Positions 8,111 to 15,816 of a stretch of DNA of 31,570 nt are shown here, one piece after another. The notes beneath the pieces were generated by a model. That model did no database searches. It saw only the letters and a program-made list of their open reading frames with translations, and was not told the origin of the DNA. The stretch is from assembly GCA_002365025.1 (NCBI GenBank), contig DEYX01000036.1:1-31570 (forward strand). Direction: 5' to 3'. This DNA is from Hungatella sp. UBA3147 (GTDB lineage Bacteria; Bacillota; Clostridia; Lachnospirales; Lachnospiraceae). The number at the start of each line of letters is the position of its first letter. Position 1 is the stretch's first letter. A program made the position numbers and the translations under genes.

Positions 8111-8139
8111 CTGTTAATAAGCATATGATTTAGTATAAA

Positions 8140-8706
8140 CTATTGCCTGATTTTACCTTCTTTATAATGTTTACGGCACAATGAAATGTATTTATCATTT
8201 GCCCCCATTAATATCTGCTGTCCTTCTCTGATTAAGTTTCCATCTTTATTAATCCTGGCATTCATATTTGCACTATTCCCGCACCAGCAGACTGTCTTAA
8301 GTTCCTCAATTTCATCTGCCAGTTCCATCAAACGTTTGGATCCGGGAAAAAGATGGGATGTAAAATCCGTTCTGAGACCATAACAAAAAACTGAAATATC
8401 GTATTCATCTACAATATCAGAAAGTTGTTCTATATCATTTTCAGAAAGAAATTGTACCTCATCCACGATGATTGCATCCAATTCTTTGATTGAATTATAA
8501 TCGTCGTATTTGAATTCAGACCATAAAATGCAATCTGCTTCCAACCCGATTCTTGATCTGATTTTCGTTTTTTCGTCCCTGGTTTCTAAATCAGGTTTTA
8601 TTAATAAAACGTTTTTTCCCTTTTCTAAAAAGTTATATCTTGTCATTAGTGCGTTAGCCGTCTTCGAACTTCCCATCGCACCATATCTGAAAAACAATTT
8701 AGCCAT
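8140..8706 (-). CDS. tdk: Thymidine kinase
   Basis: The 188-residue protein is a type II (TK1-like) thymidine kinase that phosphorylates thymidine to dTMP in nucleoside salvage. It has the P-loop GAMGSSKT (residues 9-16), the Walker B/catalytic region IIVDEVQFL near residue 81 with the essential glutamate, and the C-terminal zinc lasso with a CWC pair near residue 140 and a CRKH pair near residue 178. The length matches the family. The ATG is preceded by GAAGGAGA at normal spacing. A possible promoter with TTGTCA at 8748-8753 has a weak -10. It stands alone between a hairpin (8093-8110) and a long non-coding stretch. It complements the deoxynucleoside catabolic genes 3 kb away but is not in their operon. 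Confidence 0.95.
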   Translation of the reverse strand: MAKLFFRYGAMGSSKTANALMTRYNFLEKGKNVLLIKPDLETRDEKTKIRSRIGLEADCILWSEFKYDDYNSIKELDAIIVDEVQFLSENDIEQLSDIVDEYDISVFCYGLRTDFTSHLFPGSKRLMELADEIEELKTVCWCGNSANMNARINKDGNLIREGQQILMGANDKYISLCRKHYKEGKIRQ

Positions 8707-8892
8707 TTATTTCTCCTTCACTGTAAATAAAATATATCCATGTTCTATGACAATTTAACATGAAATCATGAAACACTTTTTTGCAACAGGAACTCATAAG
8801 CTACGAATCTTATATTATCTTAGCACCATTTTACTATTAGTCAATCTTATATTCCCAATCCACTTCGCTGCTTGATTAGGTTTAATTGATAT

Positions 8893-9084
8893 CTAAACAC
8901 TTAACTTATACAGGTAATGCAGCATCTCACCGTTGTAGTATGTTGTATAAAACTCTTTGACCTTATTCATACCATTTCGCTCAGCAATTTTTATCGAAGC
9001 TGAATTATCCGATTTGATGACTGAATAGATTTCTTTTTCTTTTTCATCAGACCCCGTTTTTCGTCCATTTCGATAGTTACTGCC
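8893..9084 (-). pseudogene. C-terminal remnant of a GNAT-family acetyltransferase
   Basis: Reading the minus strand from 9084 to the TAG at 8893 gives an open frame of 63 residues. Its last 47 residues look like the end of a GNAT N-acetyltransferase: EIYSVIKSDNSASIKIAERN resembles the usual 'N-x-x-S-x-x-x-A-E-K-x-G-F' motif of acetyl-CoA binding, and the tail NGEMLHYLYKL resembles the final beta strand. The frame is closed by TAA immediately upstream and there is no start codon with a ribosome site, nor the N-terminal half. The first 16 or so residues are low-complexity (DEKEKE) and probably not original. It is therefore a fragment left by deletion. Confidence 0.6.
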
Positions 9085-9115
9085 TTAAACTTGCTTGATG
9101 AGGTTAAATTGTTGC

Positions 9116-9154
9116 AAAAAAACTACTAACTTAATTACTGACAGCTAGTAGTTT
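9116..9154 (-). terminator. Likely terminator of the alpha/beta hydrolase gene
   Basis: AAACTACTA (9120-9128) and TAGTAGTTT (9146-9154) form a nine-base-pair stem with a 17-base loop, followed on the minus strand by seven T residues. The stem is AT-rich and lies about 200 bases past the hydrolase stop. Confidence 0.5.
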
Positions 9155-9352
9155 CCTATACACATTCAATTTATTGACTCAAATCAAACTATAGCATTCC
9201 CCAAAATAAATGAAGCGGTGAAGTGAGAAATACGTTAATAATCCTATTGTTACCACTTTAGTTATTTGTTTCTGAACTGGAGCCGGAATCCACGGCCAAT
9301 TTCATTTTTCCGGCTCAAAGTTAACCTGGATTGTTTGGAGCACCCAAACTAC

Positions 9353-10168
9353 TTAATTACAATTATTTAGCCAATCATGAAAATGCAAATCAAACAATGT
9401 TTTATTTTCTATTTGCAGATTATGTCCTGCTTTATCAAGACACAGGAAAGTCAAACGTGGTAAATGCTTTACTAATCCCCATGTATCTTCATAACCAACA
9501 CAATTATCCTGTTTTCCTGTTAATACAACAATAGGTTTGTTGAAGTTTATATCCTTTAGCGATGCTTCAAAAGAAAAACCATATCCATCTTTTTGGTATG
9601 TATTAACGAAATCTATGTCAGCATCTTTTAGACCAGGCATGATTTCGCTTTTATATCTTTCCCATGTTTTAGTTGTAGCAACAACCGCATAATCCATAAA
9701 ATCCTGAAAATCATCTTTCTCACTGGCTTCAGGTATTAAATCCTGCTCTATAACAAGAATTTCTTTTTGCGCAAGATTACGGTTTTCATGTTTACTTATT
9801 ACACAAGGACACAATAAGAATACCCCACTGATATTTAGATTCGCTTTTGACATCAGCCCCAATGATAAATACCCGCCATAAGATTGGCCAACTAATAAGA
9901 AACTTTCGTCTTTAATGACCTCTTTTATAAAATTAATCAGAAAGGATAACATATCATCTGCATTTTTTATACCTGGATTCATCTCTGAACTTCCAAATCC
10001 TGGCAAATCAATATAAATCCTACGATAATGATCCAAAGACTCCATGATAGGTTCAACGCATCCGAGCATTGTTCTATGATCCTCTGGAAACCCATGAATA
10101 CAAAGGATTGGTTTTCCTGAGCCAATTTCTTCATAGTAAACAGAATGATTATCTATCTTACATATCAT
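9353..10168 (-). CDS. Alpha/beta-fold hydrolase
   Basis: The 271-residue cytoplasmic protein has the complete alpha/beta-hydrolase layout: oxyanion-hole HGFPED at 25-30, nucleophile elbow GQSYGG with Ser96, acid Asp221 in TGKQDNCVG, and catalytic His249 in KAGHNLQIE. The family covers esterases, peptidases, epoxide and C-C hydrolases; nothing in the sequence fixes a substrate. The ATG at 10168 is preceded by GAGAGG at a long spacing of about 11 bases, so translation may be modest. It lies between a GNAT remnant and the CarD gene and shows no operon link. Base composition is more AT-rich than the salvage genes nearby. Confidence 0.85.
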   Translation of the reverse strand: MICKIDNHSVYYEEIGSGKPILCIHGFPEDHRTMLGCVEPIMESLDHYRRIYIDLPGFGSSEMNPGIKNADDMLSFLINFIKEVIKDESFLLVGQSYGGYLSLGLMSKANLNISGVFLLCPCVISKHENRNLAQKEILVIEQDLIPEASEKDDFQDFMDYAVVATTKTWERYKSEIMPGLKDADIDFVNTYQKDGYGFSFEASLKDINFNKPIVVLTGKQDNCVGYEDTWGLVKHLPRLTFLCLDKAGHNLQIENKTLFDLHFHDWLNNCN

Positions 10169-10295
10169 AATTGTTTCATACCTCTCATTTTGATAAGTCT
10201 TTCTATCATAAGCTTTTGCAATTTATAACAGCTAAACAAAGCATTTCAGCAAATGAATGCGATATATGAGATTGCAGTTAAATTCCGTTTCTTTT

Positions 10296-10802
10296 TTACT
10301 CAGCACTCACCCTTGTCACCACCATATCTTTCACTACGGCCGGTTCCAATTCCAAAGCTACCGCAAGTTCACCGTAAAGCAGATCTTCCGCCATCTTAAA
10401 ATAGAATTCATCCTTTGCCGAATTTTTCTTACCTTCTACCAGCCCCTTCTGTTTCCTTAAATATAGTGTCTTGATGATCTGAAGCCAGCCTGAACACTCA
10501 TTTTTCATCATAATATCCTTATAGTTTCCTTCCCGCTGCCTTTCGTCAAGCACCCACGTGGTTGGAGTATCTGGAATCAGATTAATCAGCTCTATGGCCT
10601 CTTCTCTGGTAGATACTTCTCTCATGGGTGCTTTTAGATTGTCTACGGGCGTATAAACAACACATTGCTGTGCCTCATAAAGAGGTTTCAGCGTATAGTA
10701 AAGGCGGTCATCATCCACTGCGGACATGTTAAGGCTCCCTATCGCCTCTACCCTGCATATTCCATGGGTTCCGAATACTACTAGATCATTTACCTGAAAC
10801 AT
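10296..10802 (-). CDS. CarD family transcriptional regulator
   Basis: The 168-residue protein begins MFQVNDLVVFGTHGICRVEA, the start of the CarD/CdnL/TRCF RNA-polymerase-interacting Tudor-like domain (about residues 1-65), followed by an all-helical C-terminal domain (about 75-165) typical of CarD/CdnL, which touches the upstream edge of the transcription bubble. CarD proteins bind the RNAP beta subunit and stabilise or tune open complexes, often at rRNA promoters. An upstream frame begins at 10841, but GGAGGAATAATT precedes the ATG at 10802, and the family start fits there. It is a single gene; a 255-base spacer separates it from deoC, whose terminator occupies part of it. Clostridia often have several CarD paralogues, so its specific role is unknown. 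Confidence 0.9.
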   Translation of the reverse strand: MFQVNDLVVFGTHGICRVEAIGSLNMSAVDDDRLYYTLKPLYEAQQCVVYTPVDNLKAPMREVSTREEAIELINLIPDTPTTWVLDERQREGNYKDIMMKNECSGWLQIIKTLYLRKQKGLVEGKKNSAKDEFYFKMAEDLLYGELAVALELEPAVVKDMVVTRVSAE

Positions 10803-10966
10803 AATTATTCCTCCTGCCTGAATGCCAACACTTTGATACATAAGTTACGATTTCTATATCTTTAGTCTAACACTTTAAAAATTTTTTGTCAGTGTTTTTT
10901 ATTTATTTAAATATTTTCGTGAAATTTAGCCAGAGAACACCTTGCTATTACTTGTTGAAATTGTAT

Positions 10967-11028
10967 AAAAATAATTAGAAAACGCCCCAAAATTCAGACA
11001 TTTGTAAGTGTGCTGCTTTTGGAGCGTT
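10967..11028 (-). terminator. Terminator of the cdd-pdp-deoC operon
   Basis: On the minus strand a 12-base-pair stem (arms 10981-10992 and 11017-11028) includes one G-U pair that would be a C-A mismatch on the other strand, so it is oriented for the minus strand. It is followed by TTTTCTAATTATTTTT, and lies 30 bases after the deoC stop. Confidence 0.8.
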
Positions 11029-11057
11029 GAAAGAATATTTTATTATCCTAAAACGAC

Positions 11058-11708
11058 TTACTGCTTCTGCGCTGCCAGCTTAACAGCTGCACTGGCACCC
11101 ACACGGCTGCATCCAGCTTCAATGAAGGCCCTTAAATCCTCAAGGGTTCTGACCCCGCCGGCCGCTTTTATCTTTACATCGGGACCGATGTGCTTTTTAA
11201 ATAACTCTATATCTTCAAGAGTCGCACCCCCGGTACCGAATCCGGTGGAAGTCTTAATATAGTCAGCTCCGGCTGCCGTAACTGCCTTGCACATAGCGAT
11301 CTTCTCTTCCTCTGTAAGATAACAGGCCTCGATGATGACCTTTAAGATGTTTTCGCCGGTTGCTTTTTTCAGTTCTGCGATTTCCTTTTCTACTTTATCG
11401 CAGTCTCCATTTTTCACATCGCTGATATTTACTACCATATCCACCTCAGAAGCTCCGTCTTCAATGGCTTTTTGGGTCTCAAGGACCTTTGATTCTGTCA
11501 CACTGTAGCCCAGAGGAAATCCGACCACGGTACAGATATTAAGGCCTGGAAATTGTTCATGTACCCGGCTGATATAGCACGGAGGGATGCACACGGAAGC
11601 GGTTTTATATTCTACAGCTTCCTTACAAAGCTCCTCAATGTCCTCCCAGGTGGCAAACGCCTTTAATTGTGTGTGGTCTACGTAGCTTAACATTTCTAAA
11701 TCTGTCAT
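11058..11708 (-). CDS. deoC: Deoxyribose-phosphate aldolase
   Basis: The 216-residue protein is a class I aldolase that splits 2-deoxyribose-5-phosphate into glyceraldehyde-3-phosphate and acetaldehyde, the last step of deoxynucleoside breakdown. Family residues visible are DHTQLK near the N-terminus, the aspartate of EVDMVVN near residue 91, the lysine of ILKVIIEACYL near residue 123, and the Schiff-base lysine in ADYIKTSTGFG near residue 150; the phosphate-binding AAGGVRT follows. Length is standard (about 215-225). AGGTAGG precedes the ATG. It is the last gene of an operon after cytidine deaminase and pyrimidine phosphorylase, 17 bases after the latter, with a good terminator behind. Confidence 0.96.
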   Translation of the reverse strand: MTDLEMLSYVDHTQLKAFATWEDIEELCKEAVEYKTASVCIPPCYISRVHEQFPGLNICTVVGFPLGYSVTESKVLETQKAIEDGASEVDMVVNISDVKNGDCDKVEKEIAELKKATGENILKVIIEACYLTEEEKIAMCKAVTAAGADYIKTSTGFGTGGATLEDIELFKKHIGPDVKIKAAGGVRTLEDLRAFIEAGCSRVGASAAVKLAAQKQ

Positions 11709-11725
11709 TATTTTTTCCTACCTTT

Positions 11726-13054
11726 CTATTCTGTCAGGCGTTTTACGCCTTCTTTGGTAACGCTGGCATAAAGTAAGGGTTCTGCCTTCGGCTTTTGACT
11801 GCTTATGGTGACTGCCTTTAATAATTCCTCTTCAGAAGCCGAAAACAGTTCTTCCTTTGAAGCATAAAGCACGGCTATGGTCTCTCCCTCTTCCACCTTC
11901 TGGCCTACCTTTTTCTTAAGGGCGATTCCAGCCGTATAATCAATCACGCTCTCTTTCGTAACTCTTCCGGCTCCTAAAAGCGAAGATGCGATCCCGCACT
12001 GTTCTGTATTCATATGGGTGATATAGCCGTTCTCTATGGCTTTTACTTCCCTTTCAAAAGCTGCTCTGGCAAAAAGAGAAGTGTCCCTGATCACCGATGA
12101 TTCTCCTCCCTGAGCTTCCACCATGGCAATAAGGCGTGCCAAAGCACTTCCGTCGGCAATGGCTCCTTCCGCCAGCGCCCGGCATTCATCCATACTCCCT
12201 TTTCCTGCCAGATAGAGCATACCGGCAGCCAGGCTTAAGCAAACTGTCCTTAAATCCTCAGGCCCTCTTCCATGAAGAGTTTCCACTGCTTCAATGACTT
12301 CCAGGCTGTTGCCGATCAGACTTCCTAAAGGAATGTCCATATTCGTTATGAGAGCCATGGTTCTTTTTCCTGCGTGCTCCCCGATCGCTACCATCTTCTC
12401 CGCCAGGGTGATGGAGTCTTCCAGGGTCTTCATAAATGCTCCGCTGCCTGTCTTCACATCCAGAAGTATACAGTCATTACCTGCTGCCAGTTTTTTGCTC
12501 ATAATAGAAGCGGCAATCAAAGGAATGCTGTCCACGGTTGCAGTCACATCCCGAAGTGCATAGAGTTTTTTATCCGCCGGAGCCAGATTTCCGGACTGCC
12601 CGATTACGGAAAGTCCAGTGGTATTGACCACATGAAAAAACTCTTCCTCCGTCAGGACAGTTCGCATTCCCGGTATGGATTCCATTTTATCAACGGTTCC
12701 TCCGGTATGGCCCAGACCACGGCCTGACATCTTCGCAACCTTTACCCCGCAGGCGGCTACAATTGGCGCTACCACCAGAGTCGTCTTATCCCCCACACCT
12801 CCAGTGGAGTGCTTATCTACTTTCACTCCCTGGATGGGCGATAAGTCCACCATATCACCGGAATGAGCCACCGCATCCGTGAGAATGGCTGTTTCTACAT
12901 CGCTCATTCCCTTAAAGTAAATGGCCATCAGCATGGCGGACATCTGATAATCCGGGATATCCCCTTTTACGTAGCCTTTGATCATATAGCGGATCTCTTC
13001 CTCCGTCAAAGGTTCCCCATTCCGCTTTTTTGAAATTACATCATACATTCTCAT
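11726..13054 (-). CDS. pdp: Pyrimidine-nucleoside (thymidine) phosphorylase
   Basis: The 442-residue enzyme splits thymidine, uridine or deoxyuridine with phosphate, releasing the base and (deoxy)ribose-1-phosphate. It shows the N-terminal helical domain, the nucleoside-phosphorylase signature (SGRGLGHTGGTVDKMESIPG near residues 110-130), the phosphate-binding KHSTGGVGD near 80, and the C-terminal PYNP domain (about 340-435). The Firmicute enzyme is usually a broad pyrimidine-nucleoside phosphorylase; strict thymidine phosphorylase (deoA) cannot be excluded. The frame also offers TTG at 13063, but that is only three bases from GGAGG; the ATG at 13054 (MRMYDV) is the usual start. It sits between cdd and deoC, fitting a deoxynucleoside-catabolic operon. 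Confidence 0.94.
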   Translation of the reverse strand: MRMYDVISKKRNGEPLTEEEIRYMIKGYVKGDIPDYQMSAMLMAIYFKGMSDVETAILTDAVAHSGDMVDLSPIQGVKVDKHSTGGVGDKTTLVVAPIVAACGVKVAKMSGRGLGHTGGTVDKMESIPGMRTVLTEEEFFHVVNTTGLSVIGQSGNLAPADKKLYALRDVTATVDSIPLIAASIMSKKLAAGNDCILLDVKTGSGAFMKTLEDSITLAEKMVAIGEHAGKRTMALITNMDIPLGSLIGNSLEVIEAVETLHGRGPEDLRTVCLSLAAGMLYLAGKGSMDECRALAEGAIADGSALARLIAMVEAQGGESSVIRDTSLFARAAFEREVKAIENGYITHMNTEQCGIASSLLGAGRVTKESVIDYTAGIALKKKVGQKVEEGETIAVLYASKEELFSASEEELLKAVTISSQKPKAEPLLYASVTKEGVKRLTE

Positions 13055-13116
13055 GACACTCAAAAACCTCCCTTATACTTAACTGTCCCGCTTTTTTACC
13101 TACATATACCGGGCAT

Positions 13117-13542
13117 TCAGGAATTCAAATTCTTTTTTGTAAACCCTAAAGGGAGCAGTTCTTTTAAGGTATAGACGGAAAACTCCTCTCCCGCACCCAG
13201 AATGATCTTAAATTCCTCAGGATCACAGAATTCGGCCATTACCTGCCTGCAAACCCCGCAGGGAGCACATAGTTCTCCCTTTTCGCCCCTTTTATTCCCC
13301 ACAATAGCTATGGCATCAAATTCTGCGACTCCCTCTGAGACTGCTTTAAAAAATGCAGTACGCTCTGCACAATTCGTGGGAGTAAAGGATGCATTTTCAA
13401 TGTTGCAGCCACGATAGACCGTTCCGTTCTTTGCCAGCAGGGCCGCTCCAACGCAAAAATCAGAATAAGGTACATAAGCCATTTTCTGAGCTTCGTAAGC
13501 CTCTGCCACCAGCATGTTTTTTGTCCTCTCATCCAGTTTCAA
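13117..13542 (-). CDS. cdd: Cytidine deaminase
   Basis: The 141-residue protein is a homotetrameric-type zinc cytidine deaminase converting cytidine or deoxycytidine to (deoxy)uridine. The catalytic C-A-E unit is in NASFTPTNCAERTAF and the two further zinc cysteines in CAPCGVCRQ. The longer frame begins with GTG at 13548, but AGGAGG is only one base from that GTG and seven bases from the TTG at 13542, so a TTG start (LKLDERTKN, read as Met) is preferred. It leads the cdd-pdp-deoC operon, feeding deoxyuridine to the phosphorylase. No convincing promoter was seen directly upstream; a hairpin (13591-13615) separates it from the c-di-AMP receptor gene, so read-through from that gene is possible. 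Confidence 0.94.
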   Translation of the reverse strand: MKLDERTKNMLVAEAYEAQKMAYVPYSDFCVGAALLAKNGTVYRGCNIENASFTPTNCAERTAFFKAVSEGVAEFDAIAIVGNKRGEKGELCAPCGVCRQVMAEFCDPEEFKIILGAGEEFSVYTLKELLPLGFTKKNLNS

Positions 13543-13590
13543 AGACACACCTCCTATTATTCTCCGGCTTATTCATTCCAGCAGTTACGA

Positions 13591-13615
13591 AAAGGGATTG
13601 CTCTGCAATCCCTTT
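13591..13615 (-). terminator. Hairpin between darA and cdd
   Basis: AAAGGGATTGC and GCAATCCCTTT form an 11-base-pair stem with a three-base loop, ten bases after the darA stop, followed on the minus strand by only TTTTCG. It may be a partial terminator that sets the level of read-through into cdd. Confidence 0.65.
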
Positions 13616-13624
13616 GCCGGTTCA

Positions 13625-13960
13625 TCAAATCTTTTCAAATCGTTCTACGTCAGTTACAAATATGGTAGCTCCGCCAAGTTCCACTGTCATCGGCATCATC
13701 ATATATCCGGCTGAAACAGACGCGATATTTGGCGCCGGAACATTGCAGGTAATTTTTTGGCGTTTTCCGCAGGTATCTTTAATCAGAGTGATGACTTCCT
13801 CTACCTGTCCGTCATCCGTACCGATCATTAATGTAGAGTTTCCTTTCTTTAAGAAACCACCTGTTGTGGCAAGTTTTGTCACGCTGAACTGGTGTTCATT
13901 CAGCACATCAGTCACCCTGTTTCCATCATCTGAGCTGACGATTGCGTAAATAATCTTCAT
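13625..13960 (-). CDS. darA: Cyclic-di-AMP receptor (DarA/PstA type)
   Basis: The 111-residue protein is a PII-like trimeric c-di-AMP-binding protein (CdAMP_rec). It begins MKIIYAIVSSDDGNRVTDVL, with the B-loop region FSVTKLATTGGFLKKGNST and the later GGATIFVTDVERFE matching the family; length is typical (about 109). It binds c-di-AMP in the cytoplasm; the downstream target is not well defined. The frame extends to a GTG at 13969, but GAGGTGG is six bases before the ATG at 13960, which gives the standard N-terminus. A TATAAT (14013-14018) about 55 bases upstream may be its -10, with a poor -35. In related bacteria it often neighbours tmk or holB; here its neighbours are NUDIX and cdd. Confidence 0.92.
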   Translation of the reverse strand: MKIIYAIVSSDDGNRVTDVLNEHQFSVTKLATTGGFLKKGNSTLMIGTDDGQVEEVITLIKDTCGKRQKITCNVPAPNIASVSAGYMMMPMTVELGGATIFVTDVERFEKI

Positions 13961-14073
13961 ATCTACCACCTCGCTGTCTTATTTGGCAAAACTTTATTCA
14001 TTTGATTCCTCTATTATAAATCATAATCAGGAAAAATAAAACAGTAAAATGGAAAATAATTATCATTTCTTTG

Positions 14074-14652
14074 TTAAAAATTGATATCTCTCATTTTATT
14101 AAGCAACTTTCGGTATATTCGTTCCCTCATCCACGGCTCATTTACTGCCTTTATGCATTCTTCCACACCGAACCAGCCCACTGCGCTGTTTTCATCTTCT
14201 TTCTTATGAAGGACCTCCCTGTCATCCGCTTCCAGAAGATAGGTCACATTTAAGTGAAGGTGGGAGGAAACATAAACTCCCCTCTTCTCATGACCGTCCA
14301 CCGTCAGCACCTCCAGGGAAAAGATGTCCTCTGTGACCGGTCTTACCGTTCTAATCCCGGTTTCTTCCATTGCTTCCCGGACCGCTACTTTTAGCATATC
14401 CATTTCCCCATCTGCGTGGCCTCCGGTCCATGCCCAGGAATCATAGATATTATGATAGGCCATAAGAACCTTGTCACGGGACTGATTTACCACCCAAGCT
14501 GATGCCGACATATGGGCGCCTAAACTTTCACGGGAAAATATGGCTTCTCCTGACGAGAGATATTGGAGCAGCAACTCCTTATCCCTTTCTTCCTGCTCGT
14601 TATATGGTAAAAAGTCTTCTACTGTTTTCCTGAATTTCTCTTTGCAGTCCAT
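14074..14652 (-). CDS. NUDIX hydrolase
   Basis: The 192-residue protein contains a complete Nudix box, GHADGEMDMLKVAVREAMEE followed by TGI, near residues 77-99, fitting the pattern G-x5-E-x7-R-E-U-x-E-E-x-G-U; the glutamates bind the metal that cleaves a nucleoside-diphosphate-linked substrate. The 45 residues before the Nudix fold are predicted helical and resemble a lead-in seen in isopentenyl-diphosphate-isomerase-like Nudix proteins, but the substrate is not identifiable. The frame reaches 14700; the ATG at 14652 (MDCKEKFRK) is preferred because GGAGG lies ten bases upstream, while the first ATG has no site. It is divergent from the ferritin-like gene. Confidence 0.85.
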   Translation of the reverse strand: MDCKEKFRKTVEDFLPYNEQEERDKELLLQYLSSGEAIFSRESLGAHMSASAWVVNQSRDKVLMAYHNIYDSWAWTGGHADGEMDMLKVAVREAMEETGIRTVRPVTEDIFSLEVLTVDGHEKRGVYVSSHLHLNVTYLLEADDREVLHKKEDENSAVGWFGVEECIKAVNEPWMRERIYRKLLNKMRDINF

Positions 14653-14746
14653 GTCCTTCGTTCCTCCATCTTCCTGTGTTTTTAAGTCATACTCTACCAT
14701 CTGGCGGATATATTTTTAATAGAATAAATTGAAATGAGGGTATTAT

Positions 14747-15292
14747 ATGGATTTATCAACTCTTGTTTTTGCAGACAAAGATCCCTGGCCTCCCATAGAG
14801 ATCATATCTCATAATAAAGCGTATGCCGCCGCTATGCTTTCCAACATAGGCGATTGCAATTCCGAAATGTCTGCAATCAGCCTTTATATTTACAACAGCA
14901 TGATTACGAGAAACTTCTTCTTTGATATAGCAGAATGTTTCCATAAAATCAGCATTGTTGAAATGCATCATCTTAATACCTTTGGCGAATTGGCCATCAT
15001 GCTGGGCGCCGCCCCCAGGCTTTGGAGCTATAAAAGCGGACGATTAAAATATTGGACACCCGCCTGCAACCGCTATCCCACCCGGATCGGCCCCTTGGTT
15101 GCCAACGCTCTGGAAAGTGAGCTGGAAGCTATCCGGAAATACCAGTTCCAGGCCCAATGGATCGACGATTGCCGGATTAAGGCAATTTTAAACAGGATCA
15201 TTGCAGATGAGCTTTGTCACGTAAAGATATTCCGGCTCATCCTGGCTGAACTTGACGACGACTTTGCCATCCCCCATCCATTCCAGGCATAG
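14747..15292 (+). CDS. Ferritin-like domain protein
   Basis: The 181-residue protein is a four-helix ferritin/rubrerythrin-like fold. Metal-ligand candidates are Glu40 in helix 1, E72-x2-H75 in helix 2, a glutamate of ESELEA (123-127) in helix 3 and E155-x2-H158 in helix 4, the repeated E...ExxH pattern of diiron proteins. No rubredoxin domain or signal peptide is present. It could act in peroxide or iron handling, or be a spore-coat type manganese-catalase relative; the sequence does not decide. GAGGG lies six bases before the ATG. It is a single plus-strand gene between minus-strand neighbours and ends 16 bases from the converging DUF2809 gene with no terminator between. Confidence 0.75.
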   Translation: MDLSTLVFADKDPWPPIEIISHNKAYAAAMLSNIGDCNSEMSAISLYIYNSMITRNFFFDIAECFHKISIVEMHHLNTFGELAIMLGAAPRLWSYKSGRLKYWTPACNRYPTRIGPLVANALESELEAIRKYQFQAQWIDDCRIKAILNRIIADELCHVKIFRLILAELDDDFAIPHPFQA

Positions 15293-15308
15293 GCAGCATT
15301 TCACCTGA

Positions 15309-15683
15309 TTACTTACGCCGCTTTACGATTTCATACAAGAATAACCCGGTACAGCCTGCCAAATAGCAGGCAATGTCCTTAAGATCAAAGGTTGAACCAA
15401 TTATAATCCTTGCAATTTTATATTCGCTAAGGCCAAGCAGGTTCACTAAATGAAAATACTGCCCAATCTCCGTCAATGCGGCGAAAACAAATATGTACAA
15501 TGGGAGCAGTTTTACTTCTTTTCCCACAAATGACCTGATAAAGCAATAAATCAGAACCACAACCAACATGTCACCAACATATGGTCTGATGAATTTATCA
15601 TTTACAAAAGCAGCTATTAGTACTTCGATAATGAATACTACGATAAAGGCGTATAGGTACTTCATGTTTAATCTGAATCTCAC
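15309..15683 (-). CDS. DUF2809-type small membrane protein
   Basis: The 124-residue protein has four to five hydrophobic segments (about residues 8-26, 35-52, 58-74, 105-119). The conserved pattern VGDMLVVVLIYCFIRSF, the central E-x-x-Q in ALTEIGQYFHL, and the C-terminal GSTFDLKDIACYLAGC match DUF2809, a family of unknown function that is also seen beside or fused to VanZ-like proteins. The start is GTG at 15683, with AAGGAG six bases upstream; an ATG six codons later is the alternative. It stands alone; the hairpin 15741-15782 separates it from the broken lipase gene upstream. Confidence 0.75.
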   Translation of the reverse strand: MRFRLNMKYLYAFIVVFIIEVLIAAFVNDKFIRPYVGDMLVVVLIYCFIRSFVGKEVKLLPLYIFVFAALTEIGQYFHLVNLLGLSEYKIARIIIGSTFDLKDIACYLAGCTGLFLYEIVKRRK

Positions 15684-15740
15684 GATACACTCCTTTTTTT
15701 ATCAGAATTAAGGCAGCATAGCCCAAAGCTTTTCTGCCAG

Positions 15741-15782
15741 ATAACCTCCGGCATTCACGGATCTTCTCATGCCGGAGGTTAT
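15741..15782 (-). terminator. Hairpin downstream of the broken lipase gene
   Basis: ATAACCTCCGGCAT and ATGCCGGAGGTTAT make a perfect 14-base-pair stem with a 14-base loop, 35 bases past the lipase stop. No T-run follows on the minus strand, so strand and efficiency are uncertain. Confidence 0.6.
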
Positions 15783-15816
15783 TTTCACCTGCTTCATAAG
15801 AGTCGTATTTTTCATT

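Larger units (their letters stand above)
8707..9352. other. 645-base non-coding stretch with decayed gene
   Basis: Between tdk and the alpha/beta hydrolase no intact gene is present. It holds the GNAT remnant (8893-9084), a minus-strand terminator-like hairpin (9116-9154), and a nine-base-pair hairpin GAGCCGGAA/TTCCGGCTC (9280-9316, 19-base loop) without a T-run. The rest is AT-rich with scattered stops. Confidence 0.6.

Noticed and set aside
9280..9316. GAGCCGGAA/TTCCGGCTC hairpin as terminator or insertion-sequence end
   Set aside because: No T-run on either strand, no second copy and no transposase nearby; origin unclear.
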